Below are positions 8,636 to 17,501 of a stretch of DNA of 64,000 bases, piece after piece. Numbering within the stretch: the stretch's first letter is position 1; each line of letters starts with the position of its first letter. This stretch comes from JAOTWJ01 sp036398175 (GTDB lineage: Bacteria > Gemmatimonadota > Gemmatimonadetes > Gemmatimonadales > GWC2-71-9), in contig DASWHL010000115.1 in assembly GCA_036398175.1 (NCBI GenBank), forward strand, positions 1 to 64,000. The letters run 5' to 3'. Made by a program: the position numbers and the translations under genes. Under the pieces are notes generated by a model. It did no database searches and was not told the origin of the DNA. It saw nothing but the letters and a program-made list of their open reading frames with translations.

Positions 8636-10012
8636 CTACTGGGCTTTCCGCCGCAGCACGTAGTGGCTACTGGGGCCGTCCACCCGCATGATGGTCGCGG
8701 CGCCGTTGCCGCCGGCGCGCTCAAAGGTGATGATCTGCGTCGGCCCGCGGCGGAAGGTCCAGCCTTCGACCCAGGCGAGGGGCGCCGGCTGGCCACCCCC
8801 AGCGGCGACCGCGATGCCGTTGCCGGTAAGGGTGACCGTGATCGTCATCTCCTGGCCCCGGGCCGGCCCGGCATAGGTGCCCACCAGCGGCGCGGCGTCC
8901 CCGGCGAAAGGCTTGCGCTCCATCGGCGGCATCGGCAAGAGGACGTCCACCATCTCCGTGGCCAGCGCGGCGGGCGAGAGGTTGCCGGCGGTGTTGACCA
9001 GCATCACCACCACGAGATCCTCGCCGGGGTAGTACATCGTGTGCGAGACGAAGCCGGACCCGATGGCGCCTCCGTGCCCGATGGCCGGTACGCCGCGCGG
9101 GTCGATCAGCGACAATCCCATGGCATAGCGCACGGGCGTGCCGTCGTTGAGCGGCGCGGGCGTGATCATCGTCCGGTACGACGCTTCGGGCAGCACGCGT
9201 CCCCCGTGGAGCGCCCGGAGCCAGGTCACCAGGTCGCCGACGGTGGAACACAGCGAGCCGGCCGAGTAGGGCCAGAGGTGATTGGTGTACGCCCCCTGGA
9301 TCAATCCCTCCCGCGTGAGCCGGTAGCCGCGCGCCTTGCTCGGCACCACATCCGTGTTGGAGCAGTAGCTCGAGCGCGCCATGCCCAGCTTGGCGAACAG
9401 CTCGGTCTCGACGTAGTCCTCATACGAGCGGCCGCTCACCTGCGCGATGATGTGACCCAGCAGGATGTAGGCCGAGTTGTTGTAGATGAGCGCCTCGCCG
9501 GGGGCGAAATCGAACGGTTCGGCGGCGATGAGGTCGAGCAGCGTGTCGCGCGGCAGGTCCTGCGTGTTGATGGTCCGGAAGCTCGCCATCTCGGTTGCGC
9601 CCTTCATGCCCGAGGTGTGGTCGAGCAGCCGGCGAACCGGGATGCGGTTGCCCTGAGTATTGAACTCCGGCAGGTACTGCGAGAGGTCGGCGTCGAGGTC
9701 GAGTTTCCCCTCGTCCCGGAGCTTGAGGATGGCGGCGGCGGTGAACTGCTTGGTGACCGAGCCGATCTCGAACACCGCGTCCACCGGCATGGGGATCCGC
9801 CATTCCAGGTCGGCCATGCCGTAACTCTTCATGAGCAGGGTGTCGGCGCCCCGCACCACGGCCACGGCCAGGCCGGCGACGCGTCCCTCGAGCACGGGCG
9901 ATTCCGCGATCGAGTCCATGAGCGCGATCCGGTCGGCGCGGGACGTCTGGGCCGCGGCGGGAACGGCCGCGGACGCGAAACCAAGTACGGCAACGGTCAG
10001 CCGGCGGAGCAT
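8636..10012 (-). CDS. Secreted serine hydrolase, beta-lactamase class C/esterase family
   Basis: The 458-residue protein has a signal peptide (cleavage near AAAQ, residue 22), the nucleophile motif SVTK at 85-88, a YNN tyrosine motif around 175 and GHGGAIGSG as the third box. This is the penicillin-binding-protein/class C beta-lactamase fold (PF00144). A C-terminal domain of about 90 residues (from about 365) resembles the beta-barrel add-on found in peptidases and esterases of this family. Substrate could be D-amino peptides or esters; resistance to beta-lactams is not implied. AGGAG precedes the ATG. It is monocistronic and convergent with the radical SAM gene. Confidence 0.85.
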   Translation of the reverse strand: MLRRLTVAVLGFASAAVPAAAQTSRADRIALMDSIAESPVLEGRVAGLAVAVVRGADTLLMKSYGMADLEWRIPMPVDAVFEIGSVTKQFTAAAILKLRDEGKLDLDADLSQYLPEFNTQGNRIPVRRLLDHTSGMKGATEMASFRTINTQDLPRDTLLDLIAAEPFDFAPGEALIYNNSAYILLGHIIAQVSGRSYEDYVETELFAKLGMARSSYCSNTDVVPSKARGYRLTREGLIQGAYTNHLWPYSAGSLCSTVGDLVTWLRALHGGRVLPEASYRTMITPAPLNDGTPVRYAMGLSLIDPRGVPAIGHGGAIGSGFVSHTMYYPGEDLVVVMLVNTAGNLSPAALATEMVDVLLPMPPMERKPFAGDAAPLVGTYAGPARGQEMTITVTLTGNGIAVAAGGGQPAPLAWVEGWTFRRGPTQIITFERAGGNGAATIMRVDGPSSHYVLRRKAQ

Positions 10013-10179
10013 TGGCGCAACTCCTCGAGCAATGAGTGGTACGGAAGGCTCCCGATAGCGTACGGTTTCCGAGCATCGGGGGTTTCACCGGCCGGATCGC
10101 CCGACCTCCCGCCACCCGATTTCCGGCCACACCACCTTACCCTCGAATCCCACCGGCGGGCGGGCGGGACCGGCTCCGC

Positions 10180-10512
10180 CTAGTGCAGCGGCGTGGCCGT
10201 CCTGCGCCCGATGGTCTTGGCAACGTCCCGCGGGCGGGCGCCGAGGGAGATGAGCGACCGGAGCAGCAGATCGATGGATACGGACGGGTCACCGGCCTCC
10301 ATCTTGGCTACGCGCGACTGGCTCGATCCAAGCTGAGCAGCCACCTCGACCTGAGTGAGCCCCGCAGCGTGGCGCTGAGCCCGCAGGGCCTCGCTCAGGG
10401 CCAGTCGCAATTCCACCATGGCGGCTTCCGCCTGGCTCAGGCCGAGGAACTTCGTGGCCGAGCCGAGGCGCCATCCCCTTGCCTCCAGGCGCTTTTGTTT
10501 TGCCTGCTTCAT
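10180..10512 (-). CDS. XRE-family antitoxin (HigA-like)
   Basis: The 110-residue protein contains a Cro/C1-type helix-turn-helix at about 50-85 (AAGLTQVEVAAQLGSSQSRVAKMEAG), preceded by about 45 basic residues. It follows the RelE/HigB-type gene with an ATGA overlap (10509-10512) and a strong GGAGG site inside the toxin end, so translation is coupled. Toxin-first order is typical of HigBA pairs. Expected role: bind and neutralise the toxin and repress the operon through the inverted repeat at 10871-10890. Confidence 0.85.
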   Translation of the reverse strand: MKQAKQKRLEARGWRLGSATKFLGLSQAEAAMVELRLALSEALRAQRHAAGLTQVEVAAQLGSSQSRVAKMEAGDPSVSIDLLLRSLISLGARPRDVAKTIGRRTATPLH

Positions 10513-10862
10513 GCTCCCTCCTCAGCGCGGGAGGCGCGGTCGTAGACCCGGAGGCGCCGGCGACAGGCGGCGATCACGGGTCGTGGAGTGCGCGCGGTCG
10601 TCTTGCGGAACACCTCAGCGATCACGATGGCGTCGCCATCGATTCGATAGACGAGCCGCCACGTCGCATTCGCGTCGGTCACGCGAAGCTCATGACACCG
10701 GGCCCCAACGGCAGGCATCGGCCGTGAGTGGGGCATCGTGAGTGCGTGGCCTCGTTGCAGCAACCTGAGCAGGACCCCGGATTGGACTCGCGCGGACGCC
10801 GAGAACGGCGGCGTCTTGACCTCCCCATGGAGCCAGACGAGCGGCTTGTCGCCCGGCGACAT
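10509..10862 (-). CDS. Gp49/HigB-type RelE-superfamily toxin
   Basis: Starting at the ATG at 10862 the product is 117 residues and matches the phage-derived Gp49-like/HigB family (PF05973): KPLVWLHGEVKTPPFS at the N-terminus, then MPHSRPMPAVGARCHEL, WRLVYRIDGDAIVIAEVF and a basic C-terminus. These proteins are ribosome-dependent mRNA interferases. An upstream ATG at 10934 would read through the palindromic operator, and the family normally begins at the chosen site. The -10-like TATCTT ends only five bases before this ATG, suggesting a leaderless message. Confidence 0.85.
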   Translation of the reverse strand: MSPGDKPLVWLHGEVKTPPFSASARVQSGVLLRLLQRGHALTMPHSRPMPAVGARCHELRVTDANATWRLVYRIDGDAIVIAEVFRKTTARTPRPVIAACRRRLRVYDRASRAEEGA

Positions 10863-10870
10863 CAGGAAAG

Positions 10871-10890
10871 ATATGTCAAGACTGACATAT
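10871..10890. promoter_or_regulatory. Perfect inverted repeat, likely HigBA operator/promoter
   Basis: ATATGTCA-AGAC-TGACATAT is a perfect 8-base inverted repeat in an otherwise GC-rich region. On the minus strand it lies between a possible -35 (TTGCGG) and a -10-like TATCTT separated by 17 bases, immediately before the toxin start. A repressor bound here would block RNA polymerase, as expected for antitoxin autoregulation. Confidence 0.6.
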
Positions 10891-11063
10891 CCGCAACATG
10901 ATGCCGCCTGATCGCCTGAGGGCTGAAAGGACACCGGGCCATGGAGGAACCGACCACAAACCGAGGATACGCCGTTCCGTCAGAGCCACCAACGGCATCG
11001 TGCCGCGGGACCGAGGCGTTCGAACGCCGGAGACTGGGAATGCGTGCTGGGTGATTTGGGGTG

Positions 11064-11176
11064 CTGGGCTGAAGCCCAGGCTCAGCCGAGGAACCGCGTT
11101 CTGAAGAACGCCGCTTGCCGGGCAGGATCACCCTTCAGGGTCTGGTTCCTTGGCCGCGCGCGCGCTTCAGCGCGCG
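11064..11176. repeat. Cluster of hairpins sharing TGAA/TTCA tetraloops
   Basis: The gene-free stretch 10863-11185 holds the operator above and, near its end, four stem-loops of unrelated stem sequence but the same loop. They are CTGGGC-TGAA-GCCCAG (11064-11079), GCGTTC-TGAA-GAACGC (11096-11111), ACCC-TTCA-GGGT (11130-11141) and CGCGCGC-TTCA-GCGCGCG (11159-11176). Stems are perfect. They lie just past the 3' ends of the minus-strand ADOP gene, so a termination role is possible. A REP-like element is the other option. Nothing else is seen in this gap. Confidence 0.55.
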
Positions 11177-11185
11177 ACTGCCACG

Positions 11186-13603
11186 CTACTCCGCCGACAA
11201 CACCCGCCCCGGTTCCACCCTCCCCGCCCGCCGCGCCGGAACCCAAACCGCCACCGCAGCCACGGACACAAGCACCATCGCCGCCGCAGCCACGGAACCA
11301 GGATCCATCGGCCCCACGCCAAACAACAACCCCGCCAACAACCGCGTCGTCCCCCAAGCCCCAACCACTCCAACCCCAAGCCCCACTACCAGCGGCGCCA
11401 GCCCCCCAACCAACGCCGAACGCACCACGCCCCCCGCGGTCGCCCCCAGCGCCATCCGCAAACTGAACTCCCCTCGCCGGGCCCCCACCGCGTACGCCAT
11501 CACGCCATACACGCCCACGGCGCCGAGCGACAACGCAAGCACCCCGAAGAACCCAAGCACGGATGCGAAGAACCGCTCCCGCGCCAACGACGCATCCATC
11601 ACTTCGGCAAGCGGCCGCAGATCCGAAATCGGCACGTCGCCTCGCACCTCGTGAATGGCCGCGCGCACGGATCGCGACAGCATGCCGGGATCCCCCGCCG
11701 TCCGCACCATCACCACCATCCCCGCCACCGGAAACTGCGGCAGCGGGATGTACATCTCGGGCCGTGTCGCCTCCTTGAGCGCGTGCTGCCGCACGTCGCC
11801 CACCACGCCGATCACCGTGAACGGCCGGCTCCCGAACAGCCGGATCTCTTTCCCCACCGCGTCCTCGCCCGGCCACAACAACTCCGCCATGGCGCGGTTG
11901 ATCAGCCCCACCGCAGGCGCGCCGGCGCGGTCAGCCGCTTGAACGTCCCGGCCCACCAGCACTCGCATGCCCACCGACCGGAAGTATCCCGGCGTCACGA
12001 CGCGGAAGTTGGCGCTCGGCAGGCGCCCGGTGGCCTCCGGCGTGTGACCCTGCGCCAGGTACGGGAACGCCCAGTTGTTGTACGTGAGCGGCAGGAGCTG
12101 AATGGCACCCGCCTCCTCGACACCGGGCAGCGCCCGCAACCGCTCGAGCAGTTCCTCATAGAAGGCGACCGCTCGACCGCCCCCGTACGCCTCGGACGGC
12201 GGCTCGAGCCGCGCGGCCAGGACGTGTTCGACCTCGAGGCCGGGATCCACCGCACGGAGCGCCCTGAGGCTTCCCATCAGCAGGGCCGCGCCCGTCACGA
12301 TCACCATCGCCAGCGCCACCTCGGCGGCAATCAGGGCAAACCCCAACCCCCGGCCGGATCGCGTGCGTCCGGGCGACCGCGCGCCCGAGCCGAGGTGCAC
12401 CCTGAGGTCGCCCGCGGTGGCGCGGAGCGCGGGAAGCAGCCCGAAGCCCGCCACGGACACCGCGGACACTGTCAGCGCAAAGGCGAGCACGCGTAGATCG
12501 AGCCCGAGGTGACCGGACCGCGGCAGGCCCGAGGCGCCGCTCACGTTCACGATCCCGAGGATGACCTGGGCCACCATGACGCCCGCCACGCCGCCGAGCA
12601 GCGCCAGCACGCCGCTCTCGAACAGCTGTCCGCGGATCAATCGCTCCCGGCTGGCGCCGAGCGCCGCGCGCACCGCGAACTCCTGCCGGCGCCTGTCTCC
12701 GCGCGCGAGCAGGAGGTTGGCCAGGTTGGCGCACGCCAGCAGGAGGATCAGACCCACGGACGACAGCAGCATCCACAACGGGCCGCGAACGTCGCCCACC
12801 ACGGAGTCGAGCAGGCCCATCGCGCCGGCCGCGCGGGGCGCGTCCTCGTCAATGAACGCGGCATACTCCGCGTGCAGGCGCGCCATGGCGGTGCGCACCT
12901 CCTCGGCGGCCCCCTCCACGGTGGCTCCCGCCTTCAGGCGGCCCACGATCCAATTCACGTACCACGTGCTGTCCGTGGCCACCGTGCGGCCCGGCGCCAC
13001 ACTGAGCGGCGCCCACGCCTCCACGTCTTGGCCCGACGGCACGAGCGGCGGCACGAAGCCGCGCGGCATGACGCCGATCACCGTGCGCAGCGTGTGCCCG
13101 GAGCCGTCCAGCTGGATCCGCCGCCCGATCACCGACGGGTCGCCCCCGAACCGGCGCTGCCACATGCCGTGACTCAGCACCACCACGTCCGACCGGCTGG
13201 GGTCCCGCTCTTCGGGCACGAACGGTCGGCCCAGCACGGGCGTCACCCCGAACACCGGAAAGAACCCTGCGTCCACGAACTGCGCCGAGACCGCGGCGGG
13301 CTCCCCCTCCCCCGTGAGCGTGAGGCTCCACAGGGAAAGCCCCGTCGTGGCTGACAGGGACGGCGCCCCCTCGGCCACCGCGTCCGCGAGCGCAATGTTG
13401 GCGTTCTGCCCGGGCAGGACCTGCACCAGCCGGTCTGCCTGGTCGTACGGCAGGGGCCGCAGCATGACGCTGTCCACCACCGTGAAGATGGCGACCGCGG
13501 CCCCGATGCCCAGTGCCAACGTGATCAGCGCCGTGAGCGAGAAGCCGGGCTCCGCGCGAAGCCTCCGCAGTGCGAGCTTCAGCTCGCGCCCGAACGTCGC
13601 CAT
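11186..13603 (-). CDS. ADOP-family FtsX/MacB-like permease, complete
   Basis: The 805-residue product has the complete ADOP layout: first transmembrane helix (about 20-45), MacB-type periplasmic domain (VLSHGMWQRRFGGDPSVIG near 145-165), FtsX core 1 with LLLACANLANLLLARGDRRR (about 280-400), a second periplasmic domain and FtsX core 2 ending in VWVPARRAGRVEPGRVLSAE. GGAGG precedes the ATG. No ATPase or adaptor gene is adjacent. It is divergent from the PadR-ADOP pair, and the two ADOPs could share regulation. Substrate unknown; macrolide export labels are by homology only. Confidence 0.88.
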   Translation of the reverse strand: MATFGRELKLALRRLRAEPGFSLTALITLALGIGAAVAIFTVVDSVMLRPLPYDQADRLVQVLPGQNANIALADAVAEGAPSLSATTGLSLWSLTLTGEGEPAAVSAQFVDAGFFPVFGVTPVLGRPFVPEERDPSRSDVVVLSHGMWQRRFGGDPSVIGRRIQLDGSGHTLRTVIGVMPRGFVPPLVPSGQDVEAWAPLSVAPGRTVATDSTWYVNWIVGRLKAGATVEGAAEEVRTAMARLHAEYAAFIDEDAPRAAGAMGLLDSVVGDVRGPLWMLLSSVGLILLLACANLANLLLARGDRRRQEFAVRAALGASRERLIRGQLFESGVLALLGGVAGVMVAQVILGIVNVSGASGLPRSGHLGLDLRVLAFALTVSAVSVAGFGLLPALRATAGDLRVHLGSGARSPGRTRSGRGLGFALIAAEVALAMVIVTGAALLMGSLRALRAVDPGLEVEHVLAARLEPPSEAYGGGRAVAFYEELLERLRALPGVEEAGAIQLLPLTYNNWAFPYLAQGHTPEATGRLPSANFRVVTPGYFRSVGMRVLVGRDVQAADRAGAPAVGLINRAMAELLWPGEDAVGKEIRLFGSRPFTVIGVVGDVRQHALKEATRPEMYIPLPQFPVAGMVVMVRTAGDPGMLSRSVRAAIHEVRGDVPISDLRPLAEVMDASLARERFFASVLGFFGVLALSLGAVGVYGVMAYAVGARRGEFSLRMALGATAGGVVRSALVGGLAPLVVGLGVGVVGAWGTTRLLAGLLFGVGPMDPGSVAAAAMVLVSVAAVAVWVPARRAGRVEPGRVLSAE

Positions 13604-13649
13604 GCCGTGCCTCCGGATTCAGTCCCGTGGTGCCTGGGTGCTGGTCAGC

Positions 13650-13731
13650 GCCGGGTATTAGACGCCCGGCACCGAAAAACGGTTGCTCGGACGCGAGTCT
13701 GTGGCGCGCGGGAGCGCGGCTGCAAGCCGCG
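13650..13731. repeat. Two hairpins in the divergent ADOP/PadR intergenic region
   Basis: GCCGGG (13650-13655) pairs with CCCGGC (13665-13670), and CGCGGCT-GCA-AGCCGCG (13715-13731) forms a perfect 7-base stem. They occupy the 220-base gap between divergent genes. Function is unclear; they could insulate the two promoters. Confidence 0.4.
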
Positions 13732-13823
13732 GCTCGGCATCCGGCCATGCGGCTGATCGAGGCGGCCGGCGGCGTGGAGTGACTCCGGCTGGACTTCTCA
13801 CCCGTGTCCGATATCTTGCCATT

Positions 13824-14159
13824 ATGTCAGACAAATCATCGTCCCTGGGCGAGCTGGAGTCCCTGATGCTCCTCGCCGTCCTGCGCTGCGGCGACGACGC
13901 CTCCGGCATCCCGGTCCGCGACGAGATCCGCCGCCGGGCGGGACGGGCACTCACGCTCGGCACCGTGTACAAGACCCTCATGCGCCTCGAAGCCAAGGGC
14001 CACCTCTCCACCACCGTGAGCGATCCCGAGCCGCGCCGCGGCGGCCGACGCCGCAAGCTCTACCGGCTCACGGCGCACGGCCGGCGCGCGCTGCAACGCA
14101 CCCTCGCAACGCTGAACCGCATGACGCGCGACCTCCCGGTGCCGCTGGGCGCGCGATGA
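13824..14159 (+). CDS. PadR-family transcriptional regulator
   Basis: The ATG at 13824 gives 111 residues with a winged-helix PadR domain: LGELESLMLLAVLRC at the start, LTLGTVYKTLMRLEAKGHL as the recognition region and RRRKLYRLTAHGRRAL as the wing. It overlaps the ADOP gene by ATGA, the standard arrangement in which PadR controls its own permease. There is no Shine-Dalgarno sequence, but a -10-like TATCTT ends six bases before the ATG, suggesting a leaderless transcript. Ligand unknown. Confidence 0.9.
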   Translation: MSDKSSSLGELESLMLLAVLRCGDDASGIPVRDEIRRRAGRALTLGTVYKTLMRLEAKGHLSTTVSDPEPRRGGRRRKLYRLTAHGRRALQRTLATLNRMTRDLPVPLGAR

Positions 14160-16807
14160 GCGCGCACCCGCCCCGTCTGGCCGAGCGGCTGCTCGCATGG
14201 TGGCTCCCGCCGAGTGACGCGGAGTTCGTGCTCGGCGACCTGGCCGAGCAATTCGAGGGTGACCTCGAGCGCGGCCGCACGGTCGCCGCCATCCGCTACT
14301 GGAAGGAGGCCGCCGCCGCCGCGTGGCAGGTCCGCCGCCCCCCGCCCTCGCTGCCTCGTTCCCGTTCACCCCGCGGAGACCCGCCCGTGTTCGCACTCCT
14401 GAACGACCTCCTCACCGCCGCCCGGACCCTCCGCCGCGCCCCGGGTTTCACCGCCGCCAGCGCGCTGATCGCCGCCGCGGGGTTAGGCGCCGCCACCGCG
14501 ATCTTCTCGGTCGTGAACCCCATCCTGCTCCGGCCGCTGCCGTACGCCGCCCCGGAGAACCTCGTGATGGTGTGGGAACGGGAGCGAGACGGCTCCAACA
14601 GCCGCATGGGTTACGCCTCGGTCGTGGACCTTGCCACGCAGTCCCGCACGCTCGAGAGCGGGGCCGCCCTGGGCTACTGGCAGCCGACGATCGCGGGCGG
14701 CACCGGCGACGCGGAGCGCCTCACGGGCCAGCGGGTCTCGTGGCGCTACTTCGACCTGCTGGGCGTGACTCCCGCGACCGGCCGGTCGTTCGTGGCCGCC
14801 GAGGACGCGTTCGGCCTGCCGCGCGTGGTGATCCTCGCGCACGGGCTGTGGCAGCGCCGGTACGGCGGCGACGCCACCATCGTGGGCCGCACCGTGACGA
14901 TAGACGGCGGGCCCATGGAGGTCGTGGGGGTGCTGCCCGCCGACTTCGATGACGTGTTCGAGCCCGGCACGCAGATCTATCGCATCCTGGGTTATGACGT
15001 CTCCCAGTCCTTTGCCTGCCGCACCTGCCGCCACCTCCGCATGGTGGCCCGGATCCGGAGCGACGTGACCCACGACGCGGCCTTCGCGGAACTGAACACG
15101 CTCTCGCGGCGCATCGTGGCCGAGCACCCGACGGAGTATCCAGCGGCCGGCATCAACCTGGTGCAGGTGCAGCGGGAGGTGACGCGCCAGGTGCGCCCCG
15201 CTCTGCTGTCGGTGCTCGTGGCCGCGCTGTTCCTGCTGCTGATCGCCGGCGCCAACGTCGCGAACCTCTCGCTGGCACGCGCCGCGCGCCGCCGTGAGGA
15301 ATTCGCGGTGCGCCGGGCGCTCGGGGCGGGGCGAGGACAGTTCGCGCGCCAGCTCCTCTCGGAGGGGCTCCTGCTCGCGCTGGCCGGGGGCGCGGCGGGC
15401 GTGGCAATTGCCTGGGCCGCCGTACGCGCGCTCGTCGCGCAGCTGCCGGCCGACATTCCCCGCCTGGCCGCCGTCCGGCTGGACCTCGGGGCGCTCGGCG
15501 TGGCGGCGCTCGCGACCCTGGGGCTTGGCGTGCTGGTGGGTTTGGCGCCGCTGGCCACCGCGGGCGGCCGCAACCCGTTCCCGAGCCTCGGCGCCGGTGC
15601 GCGGCTCGTCGGCCCCCGGCGGCACGCCGGCCGCTCCGGGATCGTGGTGGCCGAGGTTGCCCTCGCGCTCATGCTGCTGGTGGGCACCGGCCTGCTCGCC
15701 CGCAGTCTTTTGACGCTGCTTTCCGTGAACCCGGGCTTCGATCCGGACCACCTGCTCACGCTCGAAATCCAGTCCACGGGCCCGCGCTACGACACCGATG
15801 CCGCGGTCTGGGACTACCACGACCGGGTGCGTGAGGCGGTGACCGCCGTACCCGGCGTAGAGGTCGCCGAGGTCACGACTCAGCTCCCGTTGGGCGGGAA
15901 CTTTGACGGCAACGGCATCCGCGCGCAGGACCGGCCGCTCGACAACCCCGCGCTGGCGCCGGGCGGCCAGCGGTACGCCGTGTCCGCCGGCTACCTGCGC
16001 GCCATGCGGATCGCGGTGATCGAGGGCCGTGACTTCACCCACGCGGACGCCGCGGACTCGGCGCCCAGGGTTGCCATCGTCAGCGCGTCCCTGGCCCGCC
16101 GCGTCTGGGGCGGCGAGCCCGCCCTGGGCAGGCAGATCCAGATGGGCGGCGGCGACGCGCCGTGGCGCACCGTGGTGGGCGTCGCGGCCGACGTACGGCA
16201 TACGGGGCTCGACGCTACCGAGCTCAACGGCTTCTACGTGCCCGAGCGGCACTGGAGCTTCGCGAACACGTCGGTGACGCTGGTAGTCCGCACCACCATG
16301 GATCCCGCGGCGCTGGCGCCGGGCGTGGTGCGGGCGGTGCGGTCCATTGACCCGGCGCAGCCGGTCATGCGGCTGCGCACGGGCGCCGAGGTGATCGCGA
16401 CCTCCACCGCGCAGCGGCGCCTGGCGTTGATGCTCTTCGCCGCGTTCGGCACGGTGGCCACCCTGCTCTCGGCGGCCGGCGTCCACGGCGTGCTCGCGGG
16501 CGCCGTGGCCGAGCGCCGCCGGGAGATCGGGATCCGCGCGGCCCTCGGCGCTACCCCGGGCGCCATCGTGCGGATGGTGCTCCGCCACGGCCTGGGTCCC
16601 GCGGTCGCGGGCCTCGCGCTGGGCCTCGCCGGCGCGCTGCTGCTCACGCGGTACCTCCGGGCCATGCTCTTCGGGATCGCGCCCACGGATCCCGTGACGC
16701 TGACGGCAACCGTGACGCTGCTTGCCGGCGTGGCGTTAACAGCGTGCCTGGTACCGGCGTGGCGCGCGATACAGGTGGATCCGGTGACGGCGCTGCGGGC
16801 GGAGTAG
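14156..16807 (+). CDS. ADOP-family permease with N-terminal prefix domain, PadR-linked
   Basis: The 883-residue protein starts with a cytosolic prefix of about 75 residues (PPRLAERLLAWWLPPSDAEF...LGDLAEQF) found in PadR-coupled ADOP permeases. It then follows the usual plan: helix near 100, MacB-like domain (VILAHGLWQRRYGGDATIVG), FtsX core with LLIAGANVANLSLARAARRR, second periplasmic domain, and final FtsX core ending PAWRAIQVDPVTALRAE. Translation is coupled to padR. The prefix may recruit an ATPase, since none is encoded nearby. The region 16808-16872 after it contains nothing recognisable. Confidence 0.88.
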   Translation: MSAHPPRLAERLLAWWLPPSDAEFVLGDLAEQFEGDLERGRTVAAIRYWKEAAAAAWQVRRPPPSLPRSRSPRGDPPVFALLNDLLTAARTLRRAPGFTAASALIAAAGLGAATAIFSVVNPILLRPLPYAAPENLVMVWERERDGSNSRMGYASVVDLATQSRTLESGAALGYWQPTIAGGTGDAERLTGQRVSWRYFDLLGVTPATGRSFVAAEDAFGLPRVVILAHGLWQRRYGGDATIVGRTVTIDGGPMEVVGVLPADFDDVFEPGTQIYRILGYDVSQSFACRTCRHLRMVARIRSDVTHDAAFAELNTLSRRIVAEHPTEYPAAGINLVQVQREVTRQVRPALLSVLVAALFLLLIAGANVANLSLARAARRREEFAVRRALGAGRGQFARQLLSEGLLLALAGGAAGVAIAWAAVRALVAQLPADIPRLAAVRLDLGALGVAALATLGLGVLVGLAPLATAGGRNPFPSLGAGARLVGPRRHAGRSGIVVAEVALALMLLVGTGLLARSLLTLLSVNPGFDPDHLLTLEIQSTGPRYDTDAAVWDYHDRVREAVTAVPGVEVAEVTTQLPLGGNFDGNGIRAQDRPLDNPALAPGGQRYAVSAGYLRAMRIAVIEGRDFTHADAADSAPRVAIVSASLARRVWGGEPALGRQIQMGGGDAPWRTVVGVAADVRHTGLDATELNGFYVPERHWSFANTSVTLVVRTTMDPAALAPGVVRAVRSIDPAQPVMRLRTGAEVIATSTAQRRLALMLFAAFGTVATLLSAAGVHGVLAGAVAERRREIGIRAALGATPGAIVRMVLRHGLGPAVAGLALGLAGALLLTRYLRAMLFGIAPTDPVTLTATVTLLAGVALTACLVPAWRAIQVDPVTALRAE

Positions 16808-16872
16808 AACGCTCAGCGCGAGGGTGAAAAGCCGGCGAGGGGCGAGGACCGCATCATGACCACGGCGGCCGG

Positions 16873-17499
16873 CTAGGCAGCCGCTTCCGGAACCTCGTGA
16901 GGCGGCATCCGCGCTCGATCGCGCGTCCGGACCCTGAACCGGAGCCTCGCCACGAGCAGCACCAGCAGCACCCCCGCATAGATCAGCGGCTCCCGCGTGT
17001 CCGCCTTCACCTGCCAGTAGAAGTGCACGACGCCCGCGAGCGCCGCCACGTACACGAGCTGGTGCAGCCGCTGCCAACGCTTGCCGAGCCGGCGGATCCA
17101 CCCCTTGGTGGACGTGACGGCCAGGGCCAGCAGCATGAGAAAACCCGCGAACCCCACCGTGATGTACGGCCGCTTGGCGATGTCCTCGAGCAGAATGTCG
17201 AAGGCGAAGAACAAGTCGAGCACCACGTACGTGAGCAGGTGCAGCGTCACATAGAAGAACGCGTACAGGCCGAGCATGCGGCGGACCTTGACGAGCGGGT
17301 TCCAGCCCGTGAACCGACGAATCGGGGTGACGGAGAGGGTGACCATCAGCAGCGTGATGGCCCACCAGCCGGTCCGGTGCGTGATCTCCTCGATCGGGTC
17401 GGCCGTGAGGTTCCCGCGGAATCCGTCCACCGCGAGCGCAACCGCCGGCAGGGCGGCCAGCACGAACACGACCGCCTTGAACACCCGGAACCCACGCAT
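16873..17499 (-). CDS. msrQ: MsrQ, heme-containing membrane partner of MsrP
   Basis: The ATG at 17499 gives 208 residues of a YedZ/MsrQ ferric-reductase-like membrane protein with about six helices. Histidine-bearing helices are visible: THRTGWWAITLL, FFYVTLHLLTYVV and RLHQLVYVAALAGVVHFYW, which match the heme-ligand positions of the family. MsrQ passes electrons from the quinone pool or flavin reductase to periplasmic MsrP. It is two bases downstream of msrP in the same operon. A longer frame starting at 18306 is only the out-of-frame shadow of msrP. Confidence 0.9.
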   Translation of the reverse strand: MRGFRVFKAVVFVLAALPAVALAVDGFRGNLTADPIEEITHRTGWWAITLLMVTLSVTPIRRFTGWNPLVKVRRMLGLYAFFYVTLHLLTYVVLDLFFAFDILLEDIAKRPYITVGFAGFLMLLALAVTSTKGWIRRLGKRWQRLHQLVYVAALAGVVHFYWQVKADTREPLIYAGVLLVLLVARLRFRVRTRDRARMPPHEVPEAAA

Positions 17500-17501
17500 G
17501 G

